Shown: positions 10,726 through 23,018 of the stretch, in pieces
How the letters are laid out: each line of letters begins with the position of its first letter
Position numbering within the stretch: the first letter of the stretch is position 1
Source: Euryodendron excelsum
Lineage: Eukaryota; Streptophyta; Magnoliopsida; Ericales; Pentaphylacaceae
Length of the DNA: 64,000 nt
Assembly: GCA_033060915.1 (NCBI GenBank)
Contig: CM065381.1
Location: 32,934,836 to 32,998,835, forward strand
Direction of reading: 5' to 3'
Made by a program: the position numbers and the translations under genes
Notes under the pieces: model-generated
Databases searched by the model: none
What the model saw: the letters and a program-made list of their open reading frames with translations, nothing else
Told to the model about the DNA's origin: nothing

Positions 10726-13700
10726 ACAATGGATACAATAACAATCATTAGAAGTTCTTTAGAAGTTTATTCACTTGACAAAACTTCGTATACACAAATT
10801 CTTTTGAAACTTCATGTGATGTCAAACAGAAGTCATGCACAAACTATTAATGGTACAAGCTGGTTAACATTGGCACACTCAAAATGGAACCTAGCCTTTC
10901 AAATAGGTAGTGGAGATAACTTTTCTGCATAAATGATAAAAGATGAGGGAGTTTAGATTGGCTACGCCACCCAAGTACACTTTCTTCACCCCGGGATGTG
11001 CCTTCATCATGGAAAAAAGAATGTTTCTCCTGTTTTTGAAACATCACTTAGGAAGAGAGGTCAGTGACAGTTTTTCTCAATCACCATATATCTTCTTCTA
11101 ATTCTAGTTCAGTCTTAGTTTAGTGAGGATGCTTCTTATCTTATTTATTCATTCTGCAATCTCTTCAATTTTCAAAACCACAAAAAAATTCTCCATTTTC
11201 AAGTTGGAAATTAGAACTCATGAGGCTTGCTCAGAAACCTCGTAATTAGGACCAACTTGATAACAATTAACTTCTACATCTTCTTCCACTGTTCCACAAC
11301 CCTTTGGTAGCTGAAGGGAGCACCAATTTTAGAACTAATAAGAGAAAAACTGACAATGATGGTTACGGTACACCAAAACTAGGAGCTAGCACTATTGGGA
11401 TATTAACCCATACTACAAAAATTTCACGACTTCCCTTTTAATTTGAATGTCATATAATACACCTTGGACATAACAGAAAAAAACTATACGTATAATTTAT
11501 CCATGAAAATCAGATTTCTGAAGGGACTTTAGACAGAAATACTTAATGTGTGTTCAAAAAATTAAGCTCAATCATAAAGAGGGTCACAAATTTCATGAAA
11601 GAGCATTATAGGGGTGCGTGTACCAAATTGACCACGCTACAGTCTTGGAAGTTGCAACTAACAAACCATCCAAAAGAAGCTGTAAAGCAAATCATCAAAT
11701 ACGTCAAGATGGTGATATGGTGGTTACTATTGGCAAAAATATAATACAAAATAGAAGTCCTAGTGCAAGAAAAGAACAAAATGAAATCCTACTACACAAA
11801 AACTGAAATTTTAAAACGATGTTTACAATAAGTGTTAGAATGTCTACTACATTTGAGATCATTGGAATGATGGCTAGAATATCAAAAATGAAGAAAATAT
11901 GAATATTTGTCCAGAGAGTAGACACATCTGCACATGCATGTGTGTTTATGGTAAAATGTAGTCAATATAGGCTTATGTTTTATCTTATTTAGTCAAAGCT
12001 AATCACCTTGGTTGCCAGTCATTTACAATTTTCGAATTTCCCAAAACATCTGCTGTATTAACTAAATTAAAAATAATAAAGAAGTTTAGAACAAGCAAAA
12101 TTTGTGTACTCTTGAAAATGAATTGTACACAAATTCACCATCATTTCCATGAGACATTAAGTGATGCAATCCTTCATCAAATCACATCTAATATGAAAGT
12201 AGTGTTTAGAATGGATAGATTTAACAACATACAAATATAAGTGCATTAATTCATAAAATAAAACAAAAAATCATAATTGGGGTAACATTATAAAGTTCTG
12301 AGACAATTCATTGATAAAGAACCATGTATCCATTATACTATTTCCATGTACGACATATTTGGACATCAAATTATAATACTCATATTAAGTTAGTTTCTCT
12401 TTCAACTTTTAGGCATTAAATTCTATCTGAGAGATTGTGAAAGTTCACTTCTTATTGAGGTTTCAAAATCTCTAAGAAAGGAAGAACCACTAATTGTTTT
12501 CATTTGATCCTAAAACACCTTTAAAACAGCAATTAAATAACTTTTCTTGATAAATAACACAAATTCTACCAATGAGAAATCATTATAAAATGTGCATATA
12601 TCAAAATTTCTATTTATTCAAGGAAAATTAGCCCAATCAACCTTCACTATTATTTGGGCACATTTCTGCTTGGACCAAGTTCAACAGTGAATTAAGGTTC
12701 ATCATAGTATCTTGATAAACAGTTAATGGTGCATGAATTAACTCCACTCAACTCAGAAGGCCTTCAACCCTACAATCTTGGAGTGACTACTTCACCCAAA
12801 ATAATCCATAATAGCCAAAGCCTTTGCCTAATTCTCACTGCATCCAGGCTCCAATGCAACATGGCTCTTCCAAATAATGGCCTTGTACCGCTTTTTCATT
12901 TCCTATTGTGCCTCAGTACGATGAAGATATCACTTATGGAGGAATATAATATTCAAATAGAATTCTGATGAGTCAAAATAATGTGGATTTGACAAAATAT
13001 TTTCCGTTGGCTATTTTTTCCTAGGATATACTGCCGGTGCAAATGGACAAGAACAGAGAATGATGTATGCCAAGTTAGTTGTAATGCATACATCAATTGC
13101 ACAAGGCTCCCTTGGCCTAGATCTAAAGAAAAGCCCACAAATAGATGCATGCCAGTCACATGTGCCACACAGGAAGAAAGCTTCAGAAAAGACATACTTA
13201 TCGCCCTTTGTTTAGTATCCACACGTAATTCTGAAGCGCTAAGAAATTATGTTTCTTTTATTTTTACCAAGAAAAATTACAAATGTTTCAGGTCCTCCGG
13301 AACAGGATATGTAATTTTAACTTAGCCAAGAAGTCATGTTACAATTACTTATCAAAAAAATGTTACAATTACGTTGACTGGAGGTTTTGGGTTTCAGGTT
13401 TCGAATATTGAATTCATGGCATGTCAATTTTTCATCCAATTTCCATAAGGAGTACAAACTTCAAACACCTTTAGTAGATTCACTAATTTAATTGCTTATT
13501 ATAGAAAACACAGCAATCACGTATACAACCAAATTTTAAAATGGTGCAGCATTAAAATAAAAAGTAAACAGTACTATCAACATTATAAAAAGTACCTATG
13601 TCAACAACATCGTTCCTTGTTGATTTTTGCAAAGAAGATAAGGCCACTTTTCCAGACTAAGATTTGGCACTAGGATGGCATCCCTAAAACAAGTGTTGCA

Positions 13701-15536
13701 AATGCTTGTAAGAAAAAAAAAATTTAAATAACTAACATAAAATCATTTTGTCAATAATAATAATATGTTCTCTCACACCGTATTTCGAAATTTGAGAATG
13801 CTTTTTCTGCACTAGATCATCAACAATGGAGCATGACCGTGGATTCATACAACTTTCACCATGCTCAAAAGAATCACTATCTCCCGTCTACAAGAGGCAA
13901 ATGCACAAGGATCAATTATTCATCTTACTATAGCAGACACGAAAAATCAAAATAGTAATACTTCATTGACAAAGGTGGGGGGGTAGAAAAAAGAGACCGA
14001 AAATAAAAAGACATTCTTTCAACTGCTGAATGAAAATTGAAAGAAAGACAAATATACCGAGCAAACATCATTTCCATGTTTCCGTGAAAGGAATAGCGTC
14101 ATTGCATTTTTTTATTAGAAAGGAATAGCCGTATTTTATCTCAGAGAATGCTTCATGATAGAAATTGATAAGCAATCATGGAACAACATTTCTATAAAGT
14201 GATGGTAGCTAAAGTCATAATGTTTCTTGCTCAAGACAAGAGAAGACAGAATGAGAAGGATATGCAGCTTACAAGTTAAGAGATTTCACAAATACTAAGA
14301 AATAAAGTGGTTCACATTGAAGGTACAACAAACGTAAACCAAAACATATATCAATTGTGATAGTGAGACTTATGGATCTACGATTTGACCAAGATATTAC
14401 CCTAGATAAAGGAAATAGTGGAAAAGGAATTAATTTGTAGCCAAACTTAGATCATGATGATATGCATTAGGCCTTTGCTTAGTTAATTGATCTTTTTCAA
14501 TGTTTTCTGCAAAAATTATCTGATCATCATTGTAATAGCCAATTAAGCTTCATTTCAAAAGGTCTTGAGAAGCTATAACCACTTATTATTTTCTAAATGG
14601 CCTGCTATAGTAACAAGTATTTATATGGTAAAAGATTACACTTAATTTCTATAAGCTTGCACAGTGCTTATTTGTCAATAAATATTAATGAAACTTGAAA
14701 ACGCCCGTGTTTATATCATTTAAGAAGTCTAAATTATTTCTCCAGATACAAAAGAATTAACACCTTGTTGTACTTTCTTGTCCAATAGCATGTACCTTAC
14801 TACTATAAGCTTCAAGCCTTCAACTTCTAAGCTGTATAATAAAAAAAAAACTTAAACGGAAAACAGTAGTCACCCCCTACACCCAAAATTTTATGTCAAA
14901 GCCATCCTCTGCCTCTCCCACATGCATTACCTCAGTCACTGTCCAATTCCCTCTTCCCCATAAAAATGAACTCCCCCCCCACTTCGAAACAAAAAAAAAA
15001 AACAAAACACCCCAGTCCAGCAAACCTTCTAGACGCACATACACGCACGCGAGGGGGAAAAAAAAGGGAAAAGAGAAGGAGATACCATCAATTTGACACC
15101 AGCAGCAGCAGAATGTATGTGTATTATAATCAACAGAAAAAGATGTTATCATTGTATTTAGATCATTCAACTTTGACATTCTGCTTAAGACCCACGTTGC
15201 AAGTTTTTGGGGCTATTTTTAGTCATCAATGTCCTAAACTATTATCATTACTTATCATAAATATATTGCAATCCACTCGTTGAAAGAATTGTATTCTCGT
15301 AATTCTTACGAAATGAGAACAGGAACAATGTTACTTGACTCAAACAAGTATTTCACCTACTGGTTAAGAGTTCAATCAATAGAACTTCCGAATGTCTTTG
15401 CCAGCCAAAGTGACAGCAGAAGAACAAATGGGTGATTATTCCCAATCTATTACACGTAGCAAGCTGATCTTCTCTCCAACTGAATCCAAAAATTTGAAGT
15501 TCTCTGGTTCTGGATCAAACATCAAGTCGAGCATAC
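10726..15536. other. Central BUB1-like region: introns and unplaced exons
   Basis: This lies between the TPR-like exons and the kinase exons, where the family is poorly conserved, so I can place few exons. One candidate exon is listed at 13779-13880. A minus-strand open segment at about 11047-10930 (HSFFHDEGTSRGEESVLGW) is a weaker candidate. The rest is AT-rich with homopolymers and no transposon ends that I recognised. Confidence 0.5.
13779..13880 (-). pseudogene. Candidate central exon of the BUB1-like gene
   Basis: The minus strand reads CGGGAG|ATAGTGATTC, then an uninterrupted 33-codon frame beginning SDSFEHGESCMNPRSC and continuing SIVDDLVQKKHSQISKY, then a G|GTGTGAG donor. The composition is protein-like, and it sits in the right place and strand for the central linker of the kinase. 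I cannot confirm the family match because this linker is poorly conserved. Confidence 0.4.
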
Positions 15537-15810
15537 CTTCTCATAGGGATACGCATTCACTATCTCAGACATTCTATGATGGATTAGAGCCTATTCCTTC
15601 TTCAACCTCTCCAATGGCTCAGTATTCCTAGCACCAAAAATAACAACACTCAAATGTATACATTAACATATTTATATGCATAGGGAAAGAGAGAGGGAAA
15701 GCGATGAAGAACCTTGAAGTGCCCAATTTATAAACCATTAGTGCTTCAGTTGACTTCCCCTTTGCTTCCAGAAACAACGCATACAACTCATAGAGCACAT
15801 AATTATATGT
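15537..15810 (-). pseudogene. BUB1-like: BUB1-like TPR exons, cut by the gypsy insertion
   Basis: Two exons. 15810-15713 encodes NYVLYELYALFLEAKGKS and EALMVYKLGTSR, ending CAAG|GTTCTT. 15627-15537 encodes NTEPLERLKKE, a TAG stop, then ALIHHRMSEIVNAYPYEK, ending AAG|GTATGC. The junction is in phase (LGTSR-NTEPLERL). The helical pattern YALFLEAKGK followed by VYxLG and EPLERL is typical of the Mad3/BUB1 N-terminal TPR-like region, which binds other checkpoint proteins. The coding sequence stops at 15810 because the gypsy 5' LTR starts at 15816 after its target duplication. The TAG inside the second exon is a clear lesion. A plus-strand open frame over the same bases (15392-15631) is a shadow. 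Confidence 0.78.
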
Positions 15811-15815
15811 GCACG

Positions 15816-16318
15816 TGGGCCAATTTGAGCCAAGCTCAACACCTAGAGAGCAGTCCAGCGAGATCAGCAATTAGACTAGGCTCATGTCAATTAGAAATAA
15901 GGACCCAAAGAGCTGGTTCATAAATTTTAATTCAAGGTGTATTAGGACTAATAAAACCCATAATATGAATCATTTTTCTAAATAAATTAAGACAAATAAA
16001 ATATATGTCTAATACATTAAATTAACTCAATCAATAAAGATTCTTAGGAAGAAAGTAACTCCAATTCTTAAAGAGAATATGACATTCTAAAACCTATAAA
16101 TACTCCAATGCACTAAAAGTGTAAGGTACGTTTACTTTAATTCTAGCTCTTTATAATTTATTTGATTCATTGTGATTAAACTTGCTAATTTAATCATCGG
16201 AGTGCTTTTGGCTTAAAAGGGTCGAGACATTCTTATCGTCTTCTTCTCTTATAGATTGTTTGTGTTCAAAGATTCGGTTTGAGAGTTCAACCAAGCTTTC
16301 CTAAAAATCTCACCTACA
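15816..16318 (+). repeat. Gypsy 5' LTR
   Basis: Starts TGGGCCAATTTGAGCC and ends CCTACA, immediately before the primer-binding site. Matched by 52824-53346. TATA box CTATAAATAC at 16094-16103, shared with the 3' LTR at 53121-53130. Confidence 0.85.
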
Positions 16319-16340
16319 ATTGGCGCTGTCTGTGGGAAGC
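16319..16340 (+). other. Gypsy primer-binding site
   Basis: TTGGCGCTGTCTGTGGGAAG directly follows the 5' LTR. This is a slightly mutated form of the TGGCGCC-GTCTGTGGG type seen next to LTRs of many plant gypsy elements, complementary to a tRNA 3' end. I do not assign the tRNA. Confidence 0.7.
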
Positions 16341-16351
16341 TCTACACAACG

Positions 16352-17906
16352 ATGAGTACCAGCTATTTCACAAGAGGAGTTGGTTCCACCGATAGGGAAC
16401 TAGATGACAATCATGACGTCCATAGTCAAGTCGGCATGATGACGATTTGATACGAACTCCGGGAGGATGTTTTATCAGATTGGAGATACGATTTCTTGGA
16501 GGCAACCAGCCGGAAGGACAAGAAGATTTAGGACGGGCTCTGCAATATGCCCGAAATTCAAACCGCCAAAGCAACTACCGCAAGAACTTGAATCGATCAC
16601 CATCCAGTGGCCGTGTACCCAGCAATTTATCGCTCCGAACAACTAAGCAGGAGCTCCAGCGACAGGATGAAGAGATTTCCCACATCAGGTCAACGATTGA
16701 AGTTATGAGGGAAGCGATTGCCAGACTAGTTGGACGAGTACCTGACAGATTCCCAGATTGGCGACAGAGAAGGAGGACAAATTCAAGAAACATGAGCCCC
16801 CCAGCCGCACGCGTAACAGGGATCTACACTGCTTGTAATGGGCACTACATGGACTGACAGGAAGATTGGTAGCCTCAAATAAATCAGACATCAGCAAGAG
16901 ACCTAGCAAGGGTTGAGCCAGAGCAACATGATTGGGACAAGTGCTTCAACGACCAGTTAGACAACCAGAATAAGCACCATAAGGGGCGGATAGCCTAGGA
17001 TATAGCCAAAAGAGCCTTGGACCAGATTGCTTCCACCCCTTTCACATAAGAGATTGAGACCTGCCGACCTCCCAGCAAATTCGCCCTACCAAAGTTTACT
17101 CTTTATGATGGGAAGTCGGATTCCATTACCCATGTTCGGCATTACAAACAGATGATGACACTATAGAGCTATGATGATTCACTTATGTGCCAAGTTTTTG
17201 CTTCAAGCCTGGGAGAGGTGGCCTTACAATGGTTCGACAAGCTGCAGTTCAGATCAGTATCAAGTTGGAGATAACTTGCCAAGCTATTTACTAACTAGTT
17301 TATAGCAAATAGCAAGTAGCTCAAGGAGGTGGACTACTTGTTGACTTTATAGAAGAAAGATGACGAGGGGTCACGAGCATATGCAAGGAGATACTGGGAA
17401 GCTTATAATGAAATAGAGGACTGGAATGAGCAGCTGGCTATTGCATAGTTCAAGATCGGCTTTCAAGAGAACATTGGTTAAGGCAATCCCTCATGAAGAA
17501 ACTAGTCACCTGGATATAGGACCTGATGCTAAGGATTAAACAATATGCACGGGTGTAAGAAGATGTAGAACAGCCGACATAAGAGAAGATCGGCGAGAAA
17601 ATCGAGAAGAAAGATGGGCGTGAAAGTAATAAGCCCAGACGTGAAGAGAATAACAACAATCAGGACAACAAGTTGACAGAACGGGTCCACACAGACTTTA
17701 AAGACCCAATTTACAAGATTTTGCCCCAAATACGAGACAAACCCTTCTTCAAGTGGCCCCCAAAGTTGGGAGGAGACCCTGCTGCCCGAGACTAGAGGAA
17801 GTTCTGTTCTTACCACAGAAAAAAGGGGCATCAGACGGAGAATTGCCAAAATCTTAAGAATCACTTGGAGGAAGTGACAAAGGCAGGACATCTTGACCAA
17901 TATATC
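16352..17906 (+). pseudogene. gag: Gypsy gag, decayed
   Basis: Gag would form the virus-like particle. An ATG at 16352 opens MSTSYFTRGVGSTDRE, followed by frame changes. A longer open stretch covers 16447-16857. The conserved gag core is readable around 17060-17470: SKFALPKFTLYDGKSDS, GEVALQWFDKLQ, then EVDYLLTL and AYARRYWEAYNEIEDW. A zinc-knuckle-like segment (CSYHRKKGHQTENC) lies near 17808-17850. Stops interrupt the core at several places, mainly TAG (after MMTL, LFTN, LLTL and LAIA) and one TAA. The frame is cut at 17906, just after LDQYI, by the first giant LTR and resumes at 23019 as the protease region. Confidence 0.8.
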
Positions 17907-18111
17907 TGTAAGCACCCCATTTTTTACCGCTCGGCAGTCTCCACTCTGTCTAGACTTGTGTTCAGGTTATTATGGGTATATTTCAATCCAAATTAACTTT
18001 CTAAGTCTAATCCCGTCAATTCATCACTTCGCGGGCCCCACCGGCCCCAAATAGAGGCAAAATGACCAAAATGCCCCTGGAGGCATCGTCCTTTTCCAAT
18101 TTCAACAGGCA

Positions 18112-18290
18112 CGTCTTTCCGAAGACGGTAAATCCCATTTTCCAATTCCAAATTAGGCACGTCTTTCCGAAGACGATAAGTCCCCTTTTAAATTCCAAAT
18201 CAGGCACATCTTTCCGAAGATGGTAAGTCCCCTTTTCAGTTCTAAATCAGGCATGTCTTTCCGAAGATGGTAAGTTCCCTTTCCAATTCC
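18112..18290 (+). repeat. 47-48-bp tandem repeats: hairpin then GTAAGT
   Basis: Four units spaced 47-48 bp. Each has a short inverted repeat, then GTAAGTCC or a variant. CGTCTTTCCGAAGACG occurs at 18112-18127 and 18160-18175. CATCTTTCCGAAGATG at 18207-18222 has changes on both arms that keep the pairing. The fourth, near 18254, is imperfect. Confidence 0.7.
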
Positions 18291-18549
18291 AATCCCTCTC
18301 TCGAGACAGTTGATTCCTCGAGATTGTTTGGCACATTTTTCGAAGAAAACCTCTTCAAAATGGTAAGTCCCTTTAAATCTGTAGACTGGGACGAGACCCA
18401 AGTCCCCTAGATGATAGAACTGTCCACCTTTGGTGCCTGCTAGCCTGCCAATGCAGAAATGTCCGTTTAGGTACGCCTTTCGAGAAAGTTGATTCTCAGG
18501 CGCTAAGTCTCTTTAGCAGCTTCCCGAGATCAGGCAGTCTCAGGAATGA

Positions 18550-18690
18550 TCGCGAACCGTCAGAGTAACGGAAATACTCGCAAACATCACAACCGTTAGA
18601 GTAGCGAAAATACTCGCAAACAGGTCGATATAGGGAATTTCCAACAAACCCCTGTATCACGCGACTGCCATCAGAGTGGCGGAAACACTC
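18550..18690 (+). repeat. Degenerate 50-60-bp repeats in the giant LTR
   Basis: CCGTCAGAGTAACGGAAATACTCGCAAACA is followed by two diverged copies (CCGTTAGAGTAGCGAAAATACTCGCAAACA, then CATCAGAGTGGCGGAAACACTC), given here as cores CAGAGTAACGGAAATACTC and similar. The same array is present in copy 3 at about 47945-48085. Confidence 0.6.
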
Positions 18691-19573
18691 AAAACCCAGG
18701 TCAACACCAGTGCCTACTAGCCCACTCTGGTGAAAAATGACCAAACTGCCCCTAGGGCCATTTTCCGGCATGTTTCTCGAGAGCACACCTTAGCTATCAA
18801 AACAGTAAGTCCGTCTTTCCAAGATCATACTAGAGATGATCCGGTATGATTAAGTGCCCTCCAGTTCGTTTCGGGTCAATTCCGAGACTTTTTGATCAAG
18901 ATGACCATTTTGTCCCTAAGCATTGGAACGCCCTGGGAACCACACCGGCCCTGGTTATCAAACCGGTAACTTCCTGAGATTGCTTTTTATAGTATTCTCA
19001 ACCTTTCTTTACCTTTTCGAATCATTCCGAGTCAGTTTCGGTGAACCCGGTGCAAAATGACCGTTTCACCCCTGGTGGGCCGGTCACCTTTTCCAACCAC
19101 ACTAGTTCTGGGTATCAAATCGGTAACCTTTGGGAACATTTTAAATAATGTTTCCAAATCTCGAGTCTTTTTTTGGGACATTCCGAGTCCATCTCGACAG
19201 CTTTCTGGCCTGGTTGACCGTTTTGCCCCTAATGGCCTAGTTAACCCTTCCACACATCCTACCCTCATCTTTCAAGTCAAATACTTCTGGGACGCTATTC
19301 TAAGTGTTCCTGCCCTTTTCTGGCTCTCCGGGTCATTCCCGGCCTCTTCAAATCGTTCCCGAACTTTTCTGAGTCACTCCTAGTGAAGCTAGGCTAAAAA
19401 TTGCATGGTAGTCACTATTACAGGTGCCCAAATCTTCCAAAGATACGTTGTTTGCCGACCTTAAATTTTTCCTAACTAGCTGGTGCCACCAGCAGTGGTG
19501 CTAAGCCAAGAAATGGCCTGGTGCGGAATTTTGCCCTGGCGCCACTGCAATAGGCGCCAGGTCTATCCCATCT

Positions 19574-19583
19574 CTATAAATAC
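19574..19583 (+). promoter_or_regulatory. TATA box of giant LTR copy 1
   Basis: CTATAAATAC, conserved in copy 3 (48885-48894) and, inverted and slightly changed, near 43863-43873 in copy 2. It lies just downstream of a GGCGCCA-rich segment and upstream of the AAACCCTAGCC leader. Confidence 0.6.
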
Positions 19584-20499
19584 AGAGCATCTTCCAACGT
19601 GAAAGAGGTTTGCAAACTTAGTCTAAAAATCCTAATATTTGATATACAGAGCTCGTAGCCTCCCTAAACCCTAGCTTCTCTAGGTTTTCCAAACCCTAAC
19701 CACCATACACCAAACCCTAGCCTCTTATACACTCATACACACTCCTATACACTTATACATTAGCCTCCAACCCTCCATTGAAGATTTGGATTGCTGCAAC
19801 TCGAAGCTCTCGAAGACCAAGACAAAGCCCTCGAAGACTGAAGTGAAGCGAAGACCGAAGAAAAGCAAGGCGCGCAAAGCCAAGCGAAATAAACAAGACA
19901 TATGGTAGGTTTTCTCTTTAAGTTTCTGCACTTCCCCCTCCTTCTTCTCCCTCCTAACCCACTTGGGTTTTCTCTATTTTAATCCTCCATCTTCTTCCCC
20001 CCTTTCTTTGCATGCTTGAAACAAGGGGATTCCCGGTCCATGTGTAGGATTAGACTATTAGAGGGTCATCGTATCGGGGGCTTTCTTTTAGTCTAACCGG
20101 AGACCACGTGGGTTCGGCCCCCTTGATTATGTGGTGAAGCCTTAACCTTGTATGTTCACGACCCCAATTTGCATTGTGCATATCATTATCTTGCATTCTT
20201 CCAAAAATCGTTTTCAAACTTATTTTCAAAGCTTGCATTAAACTTGTTTTCAAAATTGCATCAAAATCTCCCTTTTCAAAACTTGTTTTCAAAATCACAA
20301 TCCTAGGGTGATTCTAGCCTTTCCATGGCTATGATTGCTTTAGGAAAGTGTTATATTTAAAGTGACTTTCATGGTCCATATTTTCAAATCTTGTTATTTT
20401 CAAAACCACTATCCTAAAGTGGTTCTAGCCCTCTTATGGTTAGAATCGCTTTAGGAAAGTGAGGTATTTTATATACATTCCAAAATCTCCTCTTGAAAA

Positions 20500-22480
20500 T
20501 CTCCTCCTAAAAATCTCTTTTTCAACATGCTTTCAAAAAACTCTTCTTTTCAAAGTTGTTTTCAAAAACTCCCTCCAAAAATCTATTTTTCAAAACTTCT
20601 CTTTTTACACTTCTTTCTAAAACGCTCTCTTCAAAGTCCACTTTCTAAAAATGCCCCCTTGGTTTCCTTCCTAAAAAAACTCTTTCCAAAAATCTTTTCA
20701 AAAACTCTGTTTTTAAAACTCACCTTTTAGAAACTCCTCTGTAGGATTTCTTTAAAAAAATCTTCGTTTTCAAAAACACACTTTCCAAAAATTTCGTTTC
20801 TTAGTGCCCAAGTCAAGCCTTAGAGCCAACAATTAGGAAACCCTAATTTTCCTTCCCAAAAATATGATTTACAATCTTGCCTTAAAACCTAGGTTTCCAA
20901 AATCTCTTGTTTTCTATATCAAAACTACACATATTTCTAAAACTTATTTTTTACGTTAAAACTATAGTCTTCCAAATCTAAGGTTTCTAAAACTTCCTCT
21001 TCCATATTCTTGTCAAATCAAATTTCTCCTTTAGGAAACCAAATCCAATCTCCCTGTTTAGGAACTAGATTGTATCCTCCGTTCTTGGAAACAAAACCAA
21101 ACTTTCTCTTTTAGAAACAAAATCTAATCCCTTGTTTTAGGAAATAGGAATCTTAACCTTTCCTAGTCTAAATCTTTCCTAATTCGGCTCCTTCCTAATC
21201 TTTTCCTTTCCTAAATCTTAAGTTTCCAAAACTTGAACATAAAAATCTTTCCCAAATCTTAAAATTCAACTTTCAAATCTTTCCTAATTCTACCCTTTTT
21301 CAAATCTTAACTTTCCAAATATAAGTTTTTCAAATCTTTCCTAAACTCAAACCTTTCCTAATCTCAAGATTTTTTAAAACTCAAACTCTAAAGCTTTCTA
21401 AATCCTAAACTTTCTAAATTCGAAGCTTTCTAACTCTAAAACTTTCTAAATCTTAAGCTTTCTAAATTTCAAATCTTTCCAAATTCAAAACTTTCTAAAT
21501 TCAAAATTCTCTTAAGTTAAATCTTTCTAAACTTCCAACCTTTCTAAATTCTAAACTTTCCTAAACTTCAAATCTTTCCAAATCTAAAACTTTCTAAGCC
21601 CAAAACTTTCTTACTTTCAAAACTTTCCAATTTCAAAACACTCCAAATTCAAACTTTCCTATTTCGAAAACTTTCTAAATTTGAAATTTTCTTAAATTAA
21701 AACTTTCCTAAATCGAAATTTTCCTAAAGGGAAACCTTTCCCTTTTTTTCAAAATTTTCCTAATTCGAAACCTTTCATAATTTCAAAACTTTCCTAAAAC
21801 GAAACTTTCCTAAAATGACACTTTCCTAAAAAGAAACTTTCCTAAAACAAAACTTTTCAAATTTGAACCCTTCCTAAATCCAAGCTTTCCTAATCTTCTA
21901 AGTCCAACATTCGAGTCAATTCTTTTCAAACATCTTTCCAAGTCCAGTCCAATCTGTCTCTTCTCTTTCCTAAGTCTGGGTTTCCTAAACCTCAATCTTT
22001 CCAAAACAAGTCTAAATCTTTCTTTCAAGTTCTATCTTTCCAAATCCAAGTCCAATATTTTCAAGTCCAAAATTCCAAATTTCAAATTCCAATATTCTAT
22101 TCTAAGTTCGAGTTAAATCCTTTTTCCAAGCAAAATCTCTTTCTTCCAATCCAATCTTCTATTTTCTATCGGACTCTTGTCCGAAGTACGATTGACCTGA
22201 TTTCTCCAAAAGGATACGTAGGCAACCTTTATGGGTGCGGTCACAACATTTTTCAAATTTCTAATTCCACAACTTCTTTCAAATCTCTAATTCTACAATC
22301 TTCTTCAAGTTTCTAATTCTATGTTCTATTTCCAATTTCTAATTCCAAAAATCTACTTTCAAATCTCAATTTCCAAATTCTAAAATTTTCCAATTTCAAA
22401 TCTAGCTTTTCAAATCTCGTTCTAAAAACAAATCTATTTCTTTTCAAATCTATTTCCAAATCTATTTTTCAACTCTCTTT
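20500..22480 (+). repeat. G-poor TTTCC(T)AAA-type degenerate repeat tract
   Basis: About 2 kb of irregular 8-14-bp words such as CTTTCCTAAA, TTTCTAAATC and CTTTCCAAAT. The plus strand is nearly devoid of G in long stretches. The same character is seen at 49780-51540 and, reversed, in 38870-43200. It shows no coding evidence. Confidence 0.65.
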
Positions 22481-23018
22481 TCTTGCACTTGCATATCATG
22501 CATCATGTCTTTTTAAACATTGTTTTATAAAGTGGATAGGATTGAACAGTTGTTAGTTGAATATAGAGTAAATAGACATGTAGGTACCGAAAGGGCGAGG
22601 TAGGGTGATGGCTTAGTGCGTCTTCCCTACATGTAACCATCCTTCGAACTTAGAATCATTGATTTCAAAGACCAAAAACGGAGTTATTTTTCAAAAGAGG
22701 GCTAAATATTTTCCAAAGGTTGCCAAACAACCTGTTTTTCTTAAAAACCCTCTCCTGATGTAGTATTTTTAAAACCTTTTTCAAAAACCCTAAGTGTGGT
22801 CTTCGGATTGTGATTAATTTTTAGGTGACCTAACTCACCTTAATCAAGTTAGGTGACGACTCCAAATTTTTTCTAAAAGCCCTTTATTCAAATCAATTTC
22901 AATTCAAACCTAGTCACACTCATTCTTCTAGAAGGGTGAGTTCTAACGAGAAAGTACAGTGTTTTTCCTGCTTCTGGGTGTATTCCTCGAGCACGAAAAA
23001 TCTGGGCGTGACAATATC

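Larger units (their letters stand above)
17907..23013 (+). mobile_element. Giant (5.1 kb) LTR, probable solo LTR, copy 1
   Basis: Starts TGTAAGCACCCC and ends GGGCGTGACA, flanked by ATATC on both sides (17902-17906 and 23014-23018). It has no internal terminal repeat, primer-binding site or polypurine tract and no recognisable ORF, so a single LTR left by recombination is the best reading. Contents in order: hairpin/GTAAGT repeats (18112-18280), NNGTTAGAGTA-type repeats (18550-18690), TATA box CTATAAATAC (19574-19583), a leader with AAACCCTAGC words, then about 2 kb of G-poor TTTCC(T)AAA-type degenerate repeats (20500-22480). Related copies: 47403-52087, an inverted one at 38670-45295, and the start of another at 63775. 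LTRs this long are known from Ogre/Tat relatives; the family is not proven here. Confidence 0.8.

Noticed and set aside
14877..15283. Overlapping ORFs of about 100 codons on both strands
   Set aside because: Reads through A-run and T-run low-complexity DNA; no family similarity and no splice context.
15392..15631. Plus-strand 79-codon ORF
   Set aside because: It overlaps the minus-strand TPR exon, which has in-phase splice sites and family-like sequence; the plus frame is a shadow.
17907..23013. Complete LTR retrotransposon with LTRs at both ends
   Set aside because: The start and end of the element do not repeat each other and there is no primer-binding site or polypurine tract, so a single long LTR fits better.
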